A DNA stretch of 64,000 nucleotides from the NCBI GenBank assembly GCA_029582265.1, contig CM055830.1:23606163-23670162 (forward strand), in the 5' to 3' direction. Both the position numbers and the translations under genes were made by a program. Below, piece by piece: positions 45,055-55,800 of the stretch (its first letter is position 1; the number at the start of each line of letters is the position of its first letter). The DNA is from Zoroaster sp. YZ-2022. Lineage: Eukaryota > Echinodermata > Asteroidea > Forcipulatida > Zoroasteridae. The notes beneath the pieces are model-generated. The model was not told where the DNA came from and made no database searches. It saw only the letters and a program-made list of their open reading frames with translations.

Positions 45055-46378
45055 GTGAGTCAAAGACTGGCTTTTGAAAACTGTAATTACTTAAGCTTTA
45101 ATTAACCCTCCTTCTATTGATGCACTTTAGTGGAAAGTTGCTATAGAGGTTAAAACCAGTCAACTGCCTGTTTCACTGTTGACCCAAATGTGCACAGGGG
45201 AATTTTTGACTGGTTTATACTGTCATTTTGACCACCCTGAACAATACCAGACAATGCTTTTACAAGTTAAAAATAGTCAACTCATTTTGACCTGTAAATG
45301 TACTTACTACACGTAACATTTAACAGTATTTGACTTTTAAGTGCACTAGATACATGTATACCTTGGGAAGTATTTCAACATTTTGACTGATTTTGACCGT
45401 TGTAGCAGTAGGAGGGTTAATACAGATGTGTTTGTTTTGATTGTATTCGGCACATACAGCCCAATGAAAGAAAGAAGTAGTCTGTATTGTGTCCAAACCT
45501 CTAGTTTCTTGTTTGTGGGGATGTGGAGAGTCTGTAAATCCTCCAAAATTAAACATCCAGGAGGTTCAGGGGGGCTTTGTACTCTAGACCAATGGGAGAC
45601 CCAGGCCCGCTATTCATTTTCAGGATTTTTTACTTTTGTCAATCATCTCCCTGCATATATTTTTTCCGTATACATACCCAGGGGGCAAAGGTGGTTCAAC
45701 AGACATGGAATGCTATAAAAGGTTGTACACCAGAAATGATATCTATATGGGTCTGGGACCACAACCTAGGTGAACAACCTTGCAAACGAGCTACTGGAAA
45801 TCTGTAGCACATCTTTTTGAAAAATGACCGTATCGCGGAAAAGGCGCTTTTCTGGATATTTACCAATCATGACTTGTGTGCATTGGGATGGAAGCAGAAG
45901 TTACTTTACACAACAGCTTGTTTATATAATCTGCTTATAACCACCCGTAACAACTGATGTTCATATTCGGATATAATTTGTGACTATTTGCAAACATATA
46001 CCCAATATTGCATGCATTTGCGTCCATTGTCTCTGGAATTCTTCCCTGAAAGTCGGTAATACACTATGAATGTGAACCATAAAGCATTCCATTGCAATTG
46101 GATCAGGTATCTGCATTGCCAAGAAGTAGAGCAATATGTTTGAAAAAGATATAGTAATGTTCCTTCCCCTGACTCTAAATCTGTATGCCGTATAATGGTA
46201 CAGAATGACAAATAGACATTGGACACTGTAATACATCTTGCACAAAATTACCTGTCACTGTGCGTTTCTCAGTTTGGAATGCAAGTTTAGTAGTATCCTG
46301 ATATTTGCACATAATATGCTAATCTTATGGAAGCAAGAACTATTGTTAACTGTATCAGGAATGTTGTGGAACATGCAA

Positions 46379-46570
46379 ACAAGTCTTTAGAGTTAATTAC
46401 CATTGCCCAAGTCCACTTTTAGTGCATTCAAATGCTCCAGTGTGGCACCAAGGGCCATAGTTAGCGGTTAGTATCAGTAACCACAGTGTGGGCCATAAGA
46501 ACATGTCTTTACAGTTAATTGTCACTGTCCAAGTCACTGCTTTCACTGCTTTCAAATTCTGCAGTGTATA
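46379..46570. repeat. ~67-bp direct duplication at the 3' end of the broken gene
   Basis: A(A/T)GTCTTTA(G/C)AGTTAATT..C followed by CAAGTC and CTGCTTTCA-type words occurs at about 46380-46445 and 46502-46568. The right copy encodes the acidic C-terminus (ESSESSDLDSDN, stop) of the minus-strand gene, and the left copy a diverged version of it. Confidence 0.6.
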
Positions 46571-48950
46571 TGTACTGAACACGACTGCACTTGGTTGCGG
46601 ATCCCTGGCAGCGACATCCAATGTAACAGACAACACCCTTCTTCGCACAGGAACAGTTTCTGTTGCACCCTCTGGTGCATGCAGCCACACGCGATGGCCT
46701 TTGTCTGCGGCCAGGCTGGTTGAGTTGAAGGGATTGGGACAAGTTTCCTATCCTGCAGAGCCCAGCCATACTCCTCAAATGGGGGAAGCTCTGGCCTGCC
46801 AATAGGCCGTATTCATAAAAATAAGTAATTGCTTTTACTAAAGTAACAACCCCCTTTTACTAACCTTTTACTTAAATGTTTATTCATAGAAATAAGCAAT
46901 GACTTTCAAGTAAAAGCTACAAATTTTTCGCATTAGTAATTGCTTTTTACTTATAAGTAAATGCTAGAGAAATTAGCACCTACTTCAATTTGTATTCATA
47001 AAAATGACCTTTGACTAGCATTTACTAGTGATTGTACAAGCATCTCATTTGTGGCTTGCTGTTTAGCCAGTACAGACATATCACATCTTCTGCCATGTTT
47101 TTACCTCAAAGACCACAACCTAAGGTGTATAACATCAGGCTTAATCGTGATGAAGTCAACCCTACCCTACAAATTGAACATAAACTTATTTGTTCTTTGA
47201 ATGTTTTGATTGCACTGTCAAAGTAAAGTTTATAAGAAACTGACCTTATTGTTCGCATTTGAACTTGGAGACTGGTGCAGTAGGCCAGCAGAAACAGCAC
47301 AAGACATCTTGGTTACAGTGGGGTATTCAGCACCTTGAATCAGGCTGAAAACTTCCTGTTCCCAAGGACACAGGATTATTTTCCTGTTTCCTGTCTCCTT
47401 TGCATCTGTCTTTTTCTGTAGTTGTGCTTTCATGTTGGCGATTTTTTTTGGCAATCTTCTTTTCATCCATGGTAAGGCCCATTTTGGTCATGATGATTTC
47501 TTGGGCCTTTTTCAGTGCTGTAGCCTTTTTTGGCTCTAACGCCAGGAAGCTGTTTTTTTGTTATGAGCTCAGGATATTCCTTAATAATTGACACTAACAC
47601 CAACGAGAGTGTTAAGTCGGTGGTTGCATCGTTAGACTCCATGATGTATAATTACAATATAACCAAAAGGCCTATATAGCACGTAGCGTACATGTATATG
47701 AAACCACAGAAGATGAGATGGAAATAGTTGAAAGGTAGTGAATCTGTACCACCACTATTTTATTCTGGCCCTATACCATGCTTTCTAGCTTTTTAGAATT
47801 TGCCTTTTGTGGATGGTACTGTAGTACAATAGCAACTACTTGAGAACTTACTAGCAGTGGCAAGTAACACCTGTAATCATTTAGCAAATGGTTATGAATA
47901 AGATTTTTAGCAATTGCTTAGACTAGACCTTTTACTTACCTAGCTGTTGCTTTGACTTATAGCATTTACTAGTTAGTAATTACTTATTTTTATGAATACG
48001 GCCTAATGTGTGCACTCTTGTCTATGATATTTGCTAGAGCTGCATGTCGTAGGTGTTGAAGAAATGCATCTTCTGTTGGTGGTAGCAGCTTCAGCAGGGT
48101 TGACCTGTTATTCAGGAATTTGTAGGCCCTCAGCTTTCCAAGATCACACTCCTCGAAGTCATCAGCTCTGTTAGTGTACACAGTGATGACAAGCTTGCGT
48201 ATCTGGTCGATGAGTTCCAATGTGATGTCTTGCTGACCTTGCTCGCCAAAGTCTTCAAGTTTAGATATGTCTGTAGTCTTGCTACTGCTCATCCAGGTCT
48301 TCTTACCAGTGAAGAAAGGATAGCTTGTCGTGTCCCTTCCACTCGGGCTGTGGATAAATGGTAGTGCACGACACTGCGAAGGTCCCAGTGTCACAGCCAT
48401 TTGATGTATGGGTAGGTAGGTCTCCGTGGTAGTTCTCACCCACAGTTCAGGAAGATCTTTCAGAATTGTGGTGGCATAGTAGACACAGATAATGATGATA
48501 TCCGTGTCATTGCCGTGGATGATCACTCTCTCAACATCTTCATTCTGGACGCTGTATATAGCATGAAGTATGACTCTTGTATCAGCCTCCTGCTGTGTAG
48601 ACTCCAAGGCAGTGACGTCAGTGGCGGACCCTTCGGTGAGCTGCACACTCTGGGTTTCTTCCTTGAATCTAGGCGAGTTGAACCCAGTGCTGGATCTAGC
48701 TGTTCACTCTCGGTCCACGTCTCACACAGTCTCGGTACTGCTCACTGACTTCAAACACCTTAGCTGGTCTGGATCGGCCGTACCTGTGCTGCTGTTCTGC
48801 TGATTTGAGGCTTTATTCACTGTATCGGTCACAGCAGAAATGTATGATCCCTGTGCCAGCAGGAACATCTTTCAGCAGCTGGTGCTTGTAGCGATCAGCA
48901 ATGGCTCCGAATGTTTCATCTTTCTTGAATGACCAGTGGCGTATGGCATG
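46520..48950 (-). pseudogene. Repetitive-family EADTR protein with Cys-rich (CXC-like) tail, broken
   Basis: The minus-strand coding begins near 48950 (FKKDETFGAIADRYKHQLLK), passes stops and shifts, and has its longest clean frame at 48646-48008: STQQEADTRVILHAIYS, ERVIIHGNDTDIIIIC, LWVRTTTETYLPIHQM and RALPFIHSPSGRDTTSY. This EADTR..H, TDTD and G.DTTS pattern marks a large, uncharacterised multicopy family common in marine invertebrates. It may be a PIN/FEN-like nuclease fold given the Asp-rich blocks, which is inference. The reading is split by an insertion at 46804-48004 and resumes with a frame ending in a Cys-rich tail, CTRGCNRNCSC and CRCQGSATKC, like the CXC motif of Tesmin/TSO1 proteins, and an acidic end. 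Several lesions make this copy non-functional. Confidence 0.75.
46804..48004. mobile_element. 1201-bp PIF/Harbinger-like element with 3-bp target duplication
   Basis: The ends AGGCCGTATTCATAAAAA and TTTTTATGAATACGGCCT are inverted repeats of at least 26 bp. AAT flanks both sides (46801-46803 and 48005-48007). Deleting the element and one AAT rejoins the surrounding minus-strand reading frame. Inside, on minus near 47642-47250, an ORF remnant reads MESNDATTDLTLSLVLVSII, then KIANMKAQLQKKTDAKETGNRK and LCPWEQEVFSLIQG, resembling the Myb/SANT-like accessory protein of Harbinger elements. It is frameshifted, and no DDE transposase is present. The superfamily call rests on the 3-bp duplication plus this ORF. 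Confidence 0.75.
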
Positions 48951-49265
48951 CATTAATTACTAATTTGTCATCCAATTGGGTGAATTCCGGCCACCTAAAG
49001 GTGAAATTCAACCAGGGTTGGGTAATTCTCACCACTATAATTTTTTTAAATACAGGAGTCAGTCTTGGTTAATTATATTAGCCTATAGTAATAGATTAGT
49101 GATTCTAACTTAAAAATCTTTTTTAGTTTTCTTTTGTGTGGCTTTAATTTTCTTAAAAGATTAAAACTTAAATTTGTGTTAGTATTATTTATATCAGTCA
49201 ATGCATTTTACACAGTAATTCCAAAACAAAATTTGAAAATCTGCCATTTAATAAGTTTTTTCTTG

Positions 49266-49440
49266 ATACCGAGTGGTTAGCTCAATGGTTGAGCGCCCGC
49301 TTTTCACCCAGGAGGCCGGGAATCGAATCCCGGTCACGTCATACCAAAGACGTTAAAATGGCACCTGTTGCCGTCTCGCTTGGCGTTCAGCATAAGAGAT
49401 TTGGGCCTGTGTTTACAATGCGTACCGGTTATTAGATTAC
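49266..49440 (+). mobile_element. tRNA-derived SINE, second family (Glu-like head)
   Basis: GAGTGGTTAGCTCAATGGTT (A box) and GGGAATCGAATCCC (B box) form a degenerate tRNA module with a TTTTCAC anticodon loop (TTC). The body is GTTAAAATGGCACCTGTTG, CCGTCTCGCTTGGCGTTCAG and CATAAGAGAT. This GGC-TCAGCATAA-type body differs from the Leu-like family. It lies inside the inverted-repeat-bounded segment. Confidence 0.75.
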
Positions 49441-50504
49441 TCCTAAAACATCAAATAGAAGGTTTGATAGATCACAGGTTAGGGTTTAAATAATTCTTTG
49501 AAATGTTAGTGCTATGTTTATATGATATTTGTAATCATAAATGAACAAACTTAATCATGGTTTTAGTGTTATTGGTTAGGGTTTTCCACTTCCATGTATG
49601 CATTTTGTAAAACCGGTACGCATTATAAACACGAGCCGAGATTTGGAACAGGGAAACTAATCCAGTGAGTTCACAACTGGAAAAAAGGCCATGGACACTT
49701 CCATTTTAGTCCTCATGGACTGCTATAGTATAGGAAGTTACACAGTACTAGCTGTACTACAAGTACAAGACCTAGCCCTAGGCTACAGCTACGTACAAAA
49801 TCCCCCTCTCCCCCTCCCCAACACCACCCCATTCCTGGTAACACCTTTGTACAGTGTTTCCCTAATTAGGCCTACGGTATAACACAAACAACTTTATTAG
49901 GCCTAGCCTAGGTTGACTTAAAAAGCGAATTATCAAATTTCGCAGATCTGGTACAATAGGATTTCTGTGTGAGAGAAATAGCCACGGAGACCCGACGTCC
50001 CCATACAGGGACACTGCCATTTTGCATTTGCACTATTAGCTTGAAGCTGGCTGTAATCACCACTAAGTGGGATTGAGGGCACTATACACTATTAATAATA
50101 CAGGAGAGATGAGATTTGACAATTTAACCAAAGCATGGATGTTGCTTAGATAAGAAACAAAATGTCCCCGTACGCGGGGACGCCAGGGTCTCAGGTCACG
50201 TTACTAGGTGTGCTACATATTTCCAGTAGCTCGTTTGCAAGGTTGTTCACCTAGGTTGTGGTCCCTGACCTATATAGTTATCATTTCTGGTGCACAACCT
50301 TTTATAGCATTCCATGTCTGTTTTCACCAAAAAGTGGGGGTTTGCCCCCTGGGTAACATGTATATAATACATTTATTGTACTGTCATTATATACATGTAG
50401 TATGTTTACCAAAGGATTTAAAGTGCTAAGCTGTGCTTTTTGTTGCTATTTCCAAAACACTTGGGCAGGCCACTTCTCTTCCATAATAAGTGACCTGGGA
50501 CCTT

Positions 50505-51484
50505 TTACATACATTACCTAATACAAGGGACCTCCAGCTTCATGTCCCATCCAAAGGATGCAGACCCTGATGATATTATATGGCTAGAGCAGTACGTTTT
50601 TGGTTATTTTTACATACATTACCTAATACAAGGGACCTCCAGCTTCATGTCCCATCCAAAGGATGCAGACCCTGATGATATTATATGGCTAGAGCAGTGC
50701 GTTTTTGGTTATTTTTACATACATTACCTAATACAAGGGACCTCCAGCTTCATGTCCCATCCAAAGGATGCAGACCCTGATGATATTATATGGCTAGAGC
50801 AGTGCGTTTTTGGTTATTTTTACATACATTACCTAATACAAGGGACCTCCAGCTTCATGTCCCATCCAAAGGATGCAGACCCTGATGATATTATATGGGT
50901 AGAGCTGTTGTTTTTTGTTTTATTTGCTTTTCATTTCCTATTTCAAGGGACCTCCAGCTTCATGTCCCATCCAAAGGATGCAGACCCTGATGATATTATA
51001 TGGCTAGAGCAGTGCGTTTTTGGTTATTTTAAATAACATTACCTAATACAAGGGACCTCCAGCTTCATGTCCCTTCCAAAGGATGCAGACCCTGATGATA
51101 TTATATGGCTAGAGCAGTGCGTTTTGGTTATTTTACATACATTACCTAATACAAGGGACCTCCAGCTTCATGTCCCATCTAAAGGATGCAGACCCTGATG
51201 ATATTATATGGCTAGAGCAGTGCGTTTTTGGTTATTTTTACATACATTACCTAATACAAGGGACCTCCAGCTTCATGTCCCATCCAAAGGATGCAGACCC
51301 TGATGATATTATATGGCTAGAGCAGTGCGTTTTTGGTTATTTTTACATACATTACCTAATACAAGGGACCTCCAGCTTCATGTCCCATCCAAAGGATGCA
51401 GACCCTGATGATATTATGTCCCATCCAAAGGATGCAGACCCTGATGATATTATATGGCTAGAGCAGTGCGTTTTTGGTTATTTT
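50505..51484. repeat. ~9.5-copy 105-bp satellite derived from a SINE
   Basis: Units start ATGTCCCATCCAAAGGATGC near 50542, 50647, 50752, 50857, 50962, 51068, 51170, 51275 and 51380, with a partial at 51417. In reverse complement, CATCCTTTGGATGGGACATG, AAGCTGGAGGTCCC and GTAATGTATGTAAAAATAA align with the SINE body at about 39080-39145 (CGTCCTTCGGATGGGACGTA, AAGCCGTAGGTCCC, GTAATGCACGTAAAAAAGAA). Because 105 is divisible by three, one frame stays open as a 35-residue repeat, but this is a by-product. Confidence 0.9.
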
Positions 51485-52151
51485 GGGAACCGGATACCCG
51501 AAATTAGAAATCTTCGGATACTTGGTTAACAATTTTTTGTGTAAAAACACATTAAATACTCCTGAATATACAGTAAGATGCTCTCCTCATACATTGTTAT
51601 TCTGCTCTTTCTAAAAATCTGTGTTGTTAATATTGCAAATAATTTGTGTACGTTTTGGCTTGGCCATATTGCAATTTTATTTTCTAGCATATCTCGTGGT
51701 GCGAATGGGAACAACCTTCAGACTCCTCTTGACATGTATCAGTCAGTCTGCAGCACACAGAAAAGAAGCTCGTTTTATGTGCGCTGTATGTATGGTCAAA
51801 ATGTGCGTGACCTCTCTTTGCATATTTAATGAGCTGGGACCGCTAGTTGAATTCAGGCAGAGTCTCATTATTTAGACGTAAATTCACTTAAGTATTGAAA
51901 TATTCTTCAAGATTGGGAGTATATCCTTCGTTTTACTTTGAAAATGAGGCCTCTCGAAGTATCGTTGTTTCTCGAATGAATCTCGCGCGCTCACTGCAGT
52001 TTTCTCTGTGCAGGTAAAATTCAGGATTTGACCTCATTAACTCGGGCGCTGCAGACTGACTGGTATGTTTGAGTGATGAATGTTTGCTACCTTTTTAATA
52101 AATACAACTTTCTTGTAATTCATTGAATTCACCCGTTTATTCAATTTATAG
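51485..52151. other. No gene recognised; intronic or upstream flank
   Basis: AT-rich sequence between the satellite and the first SET exon. It may be intron, or the 5' region of the SET-recombinase gene. Confidence 0.4.
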
Positions 52152-52850
52152 GAGCAACAAGGTCAAAGAGACTGCGCAGGGAGAACCCAGAGAGTGTCGC
52201 AGCTACATATGTTAGACTTCATTGTGATCAAGACAAGTTTGATGTTTATCTATTTGATATAAAAGGTAAGGGTACATGTACGAACAAGTCCATGTGGGGG
52301 GGGGGGTGTCCAACATATTAAAACAAAATTGCATGACGAACACAATCCCAAAACCAAAAAGTAGAAAATTTATAAATTGCTTTTGGAATCACTCATCTCT
52401 TTAGGTGGGAAGTAGCGATGTCAGGTGTACAGTACTGTTTATTGCAATCTGAAAGGTTATACAATTAGAAATAGTTAAAAAGGTACATCTGACATAAATT
52501 ATTTGAGTGCATTCCTCTGTTGGATTTTTTTGTTATTTGTCAGACAGTAATTTTCACAAATGTGTAAATGCAAGCATGTGTGAAGATTGGCAGCATCAGT
52601 CGCTGAGATCATCCCAATAGTATTATTCCTAATATCCCATTGTTGTAAGAACTGTATGTACTTGTTGGGCCAGTGTTTTTTGGTCATGATGATTTTGTAA
52701 TAACTTCCCTATTTCTCTCTTGTAGGCAGAGGAGTGGTAGCTAAGACAACATTCCAGAAAGGTGACTTTTTGCTGGAGTATGCGGGCAACCACATTTCAG
52801 CGAAAGAAGGAAGGGAACTTGGCGAAATAGCTACCATTACATCTGGCGAG
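52152..52850 (+). CDS. Exons 1-2: N-terminal half of a KMT5A-like SET domain
   Basis: Exon 52152-52265 (TTTATAG|GAGC to AAAAG|GTAAGG) encodes TRSKRLRRENPES and DKFDVYLFDIK. Exon 52726-52850 (TTGTAG|GCAG to GGCGAG|GTAAAT) continues GRGVVAKTTFQKGDFLLEYAG and ISAKEGRELG. The G(K/R)GRGV..F..GDF..EY.G series is the SET N-terminal block shared with KMT5A/SETD8, part of the S-adenosylmethionine pocket. The rest of SET (the C-D-A-T, R-L-I-N-H-S and catalytic Tyr region) is not found in the next exons. The exon ends in an unrelated ATITSGE tail that is shared with the exon at 54109-54132. Confidence 0.75.
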
Positions 52851-55800
52851 GTAAATGTTTACATCTGTAGTAAACTCAGAGGAAATACTGAACATGATGA
52901 TTTGGGTAATGATGACAAGTAATTCTAACCGTAAACGTACTTGTCTATAGGTACAACAAGGGCCATGTCAGGGCTCGCAAAATTTTTAAAAATGTAGTTG
53001 CCCTTCGGACAGGGGAATTTAAAATCTGGTTGCCCGAATTTCATTTTCAGTTGCCCAACAAGGAATTTGTTGCTCTGAGCTTGTAGGCCAGTAAAATACA
53101 TGTTTACTTACCTAAAGTGACTTTACTTACTCACATGTTGCACTGGGCACGCACGGGGCACTATCAATGTGTCATTTTCAGATATTAATAACCATGAAAT
53201 AAAATGTTATTTTTTACCACTGGAAGAGAACTGTTAAGAATATCATTTTCTAGTACTTAATCAAAATTTCAACTCCTTCGGATTCAGAATAATGATTATG
53301 ATTTTGAATAACAAAAACGTTGAGGAATGATGAAAATGAGGTGTACTCGGTAGCTCGCAAGCCAGTCGCATTTCTTCATCCCGATGGCTACGGTGCCAGT
53401 GCCAGGGTTCGAGAGTGGTCGCCTTTTCAATAACATGGCGTATATAAATGAGGGAGTGAACACTGCAATAATTTCTGTTTAAGAAGTTGTGTGTGTGTGT
53501 TCGGATCGTGTGTCTGTGGTTCATGTTGACCTTGTCTGGTTTTCACTTCGGTGATAATACCCTTGAGATGTTGAGATCCGGGCGCACCGTTGGAGGTGGT
53601 CCGCAACCAGACTATTCAATTGATGTGTTGTTATACAGGCAATGCACGCGTAACGTAACGTAACGTAACGTTGAAAGCATTGTACCACCACTGACATGAC
53701 TGAACACGCATGCACGCACGTGTAGCTGAATGTCCATCTATTCTTGATGAGTTTTTGGATGAGTACGGGCAATATCTTTAATATTGCATGTTGTATTTTT
53801 CTGGACTGTTTACTTAGGAATATGACGATGCAGACCTTGCAGCATCTGTTGACCCGCCAGGTGATATCCAGCATCGGGAAGAGAGCACATGCAAAGATGA
53901 CGATGTTGGTGCAGACCCCGCAACATCTATCCCACCAGATGAAGCAGATCACATACCCAGGAACACCTTGCAGACAACTTCTTCAAATGCACTGAACTTG
54001 ATCAATGCCATATTAGATGGCACTGTCCAGCAAAGTGACCAGGACACAGACGTAGAAGGTGATTTGTTAATCCACCATGAAGAGGGTGCTGCAAAACCGT
54101 CATCAAGATTTGCTACCATTACATCTGGCGAGGTAAATGTTTACATCTGTAGTAAACTCAAAGGAACTACTGAACGTGACGATTTGAAACTGACAAGTAA
54201 ACAGTGGGTTTTATAAAAAATATTAACTAAATCTACATTTGAATATGCTCTTCTACAAACAGGGTATTTTTCGAGTATCAATTTTTGTCCAATATTAGTT
54301 AGACTTAAAGGGGTCATTCAGATACAGTACTAAAGTAGGTTTATCTCACGGTTGAACCGTATCAAGTTGAACTCTGTGTGTCTGAACAGTTTTAAAGTTG
54401 GACCGAATCAGGGTTAACCCCAAAAAGACTGGAGCTGGAGAGTTTATCTTTAAACCGCTTCGGGTTTATCTTTTAACATGGTGTGTGGAGAGAATAAAGT
54501 AGACCCAGTGCTCTCAAAGTTTAGAGGAGAAGAAGGGTACAAGAAAGAAAGTAGGAGGGTGCAGACAAATGGGCAAAGTCCATTTGCCAAGCGCCGAATG
54601 CGCGAGGCGTTCCGGGAAAGGCGGGGTCCAGCGGCCCTCCCCCGGAAAAATTTGAAAATTGTACTCTATGAGGTGCATGTTTGAGGCCCTCAAGAGGCAT
54701 TTGGAGGGTTATTTCCAACCCATGGAAAACAGAAAAAAATGAAGAGTCTGAAGTACACTTTCCAGACTGAGGCAAGAATAAGACAAAATGAGAAAAAACA
54801 ATCTCAACTAAATCAATTCCATGAAAAACTGTATCTTTATTGTAGTATAGTGAACAGTAGACTAGAATCACAAGAAGACACACTGGTAATTTTAGTTCCG
54901 TTGTTAAAATAAATGTTTTATTGTTTCATTATTTCTGTTTCAACTCTTTTCCATTTAATCAAATCTTGGTTAAATGGTAATTGGTCAATTTAAGTGGTAA
55001 CTTGTACTACAGGGGCATCCCAATATGCTAAGCTTCCTCCTGGGATGCCCCCTGTAGTAAAGTAAATTTGGTAAGCCTAGGCTAATGGGATGAATGTATG
55101 GAGCCAGTCTCTGATGAACCTTGGATTAAAAAGTTTCAACACACTCAACATGTTCACTTCAGTCTCTGAAAATATTTTTAAGAACTCAACAAAATCAGTT
55201 TGAATAAAAAAAACGTAAGTCTGAAGATAGGCCTACATGTATCTAACTCTTGAGATCATCTAATTCCTCTGACTTAAATAGCAGAATTATTGATCGTACT
55301 GGTACTTTTATTCAACACTCTGAGTCTGTATCTGAAAAATCAGACAAATCTGAGTATTCATCTGAGTATTCGGCCTTTTCCCCGTAATCCACGCATCTAG
55401 CGTGCCTCTCTGTCGCTTCGTCGCCATTTCTGCACGCACGGCTGGTGCATCATACAGCGAGCTACATTCAGCGGCCCACGTATACGTGACTGTGTACGTG
55501 TCAGAAGTATACAGTGTGTGATCAGAGCGCATAGCAAGTTGACATGGCCGTTCATGTCACAAAACACGTGTTGAAGAATGTCATTGGTCGATCAAAGGCG
55601 ATGTGGGCGGAACTAACTCGTTGTGCATGCCGCGCCCCTGCTTTCTAAATAAGGATATCCCGTAAGTTATGTTGGCTTTGGATAAGGACATGACTTTGCG
55701 TAGTAATTTTTTTTTTAATACTACAAAACTAACAAACTGCAAAATATTAAGAATATAAAACCAGAACTTGAATGTTAATTTGTTTCTATCACAATGAACT

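Larger units (their letters stand above)
45675..50353. mobile_element. ~4.68-kb segment bounded by ~140-bp inverted repeats
   Basis: The left arm (45675-45811) starts CCCAGGGGGCAAA and runs through CAGACATGGAATGCTATAAA, CACAACCTAGGTGAACAACC and CTACTGGAAAT to GTAGCACA. The right arm (50207-50353) is its reverse complement at about 90% identity plus a ~16-bp extra stretch. Between them, on minus, is the broken gene at 46520-48950. The layout is that of a DNA transposon with long terminal inverted repeats. No clean target duplication is visible (TATACATA and TAACATGT flank the ends), and the arms could also be two independent inverted repeat copies. Confidence 0.5.

Noticed and set aside
50542..51529. 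Long open frames with a 35-residue repeat (SHPKDADPDDIIWLEQ..)
   Set aside because: The frame is open only because the satellite period is 105 bp. The unit matches a SINE body in reverse complement, and nothing suggests selection on the peptide.
53521..53952. 143-codon minus ORF in the SET gene
   Set aside because: It is antisense to the exon 3 region and to CGTAA/ACGCA-type repeats, with no domain; likely chance.
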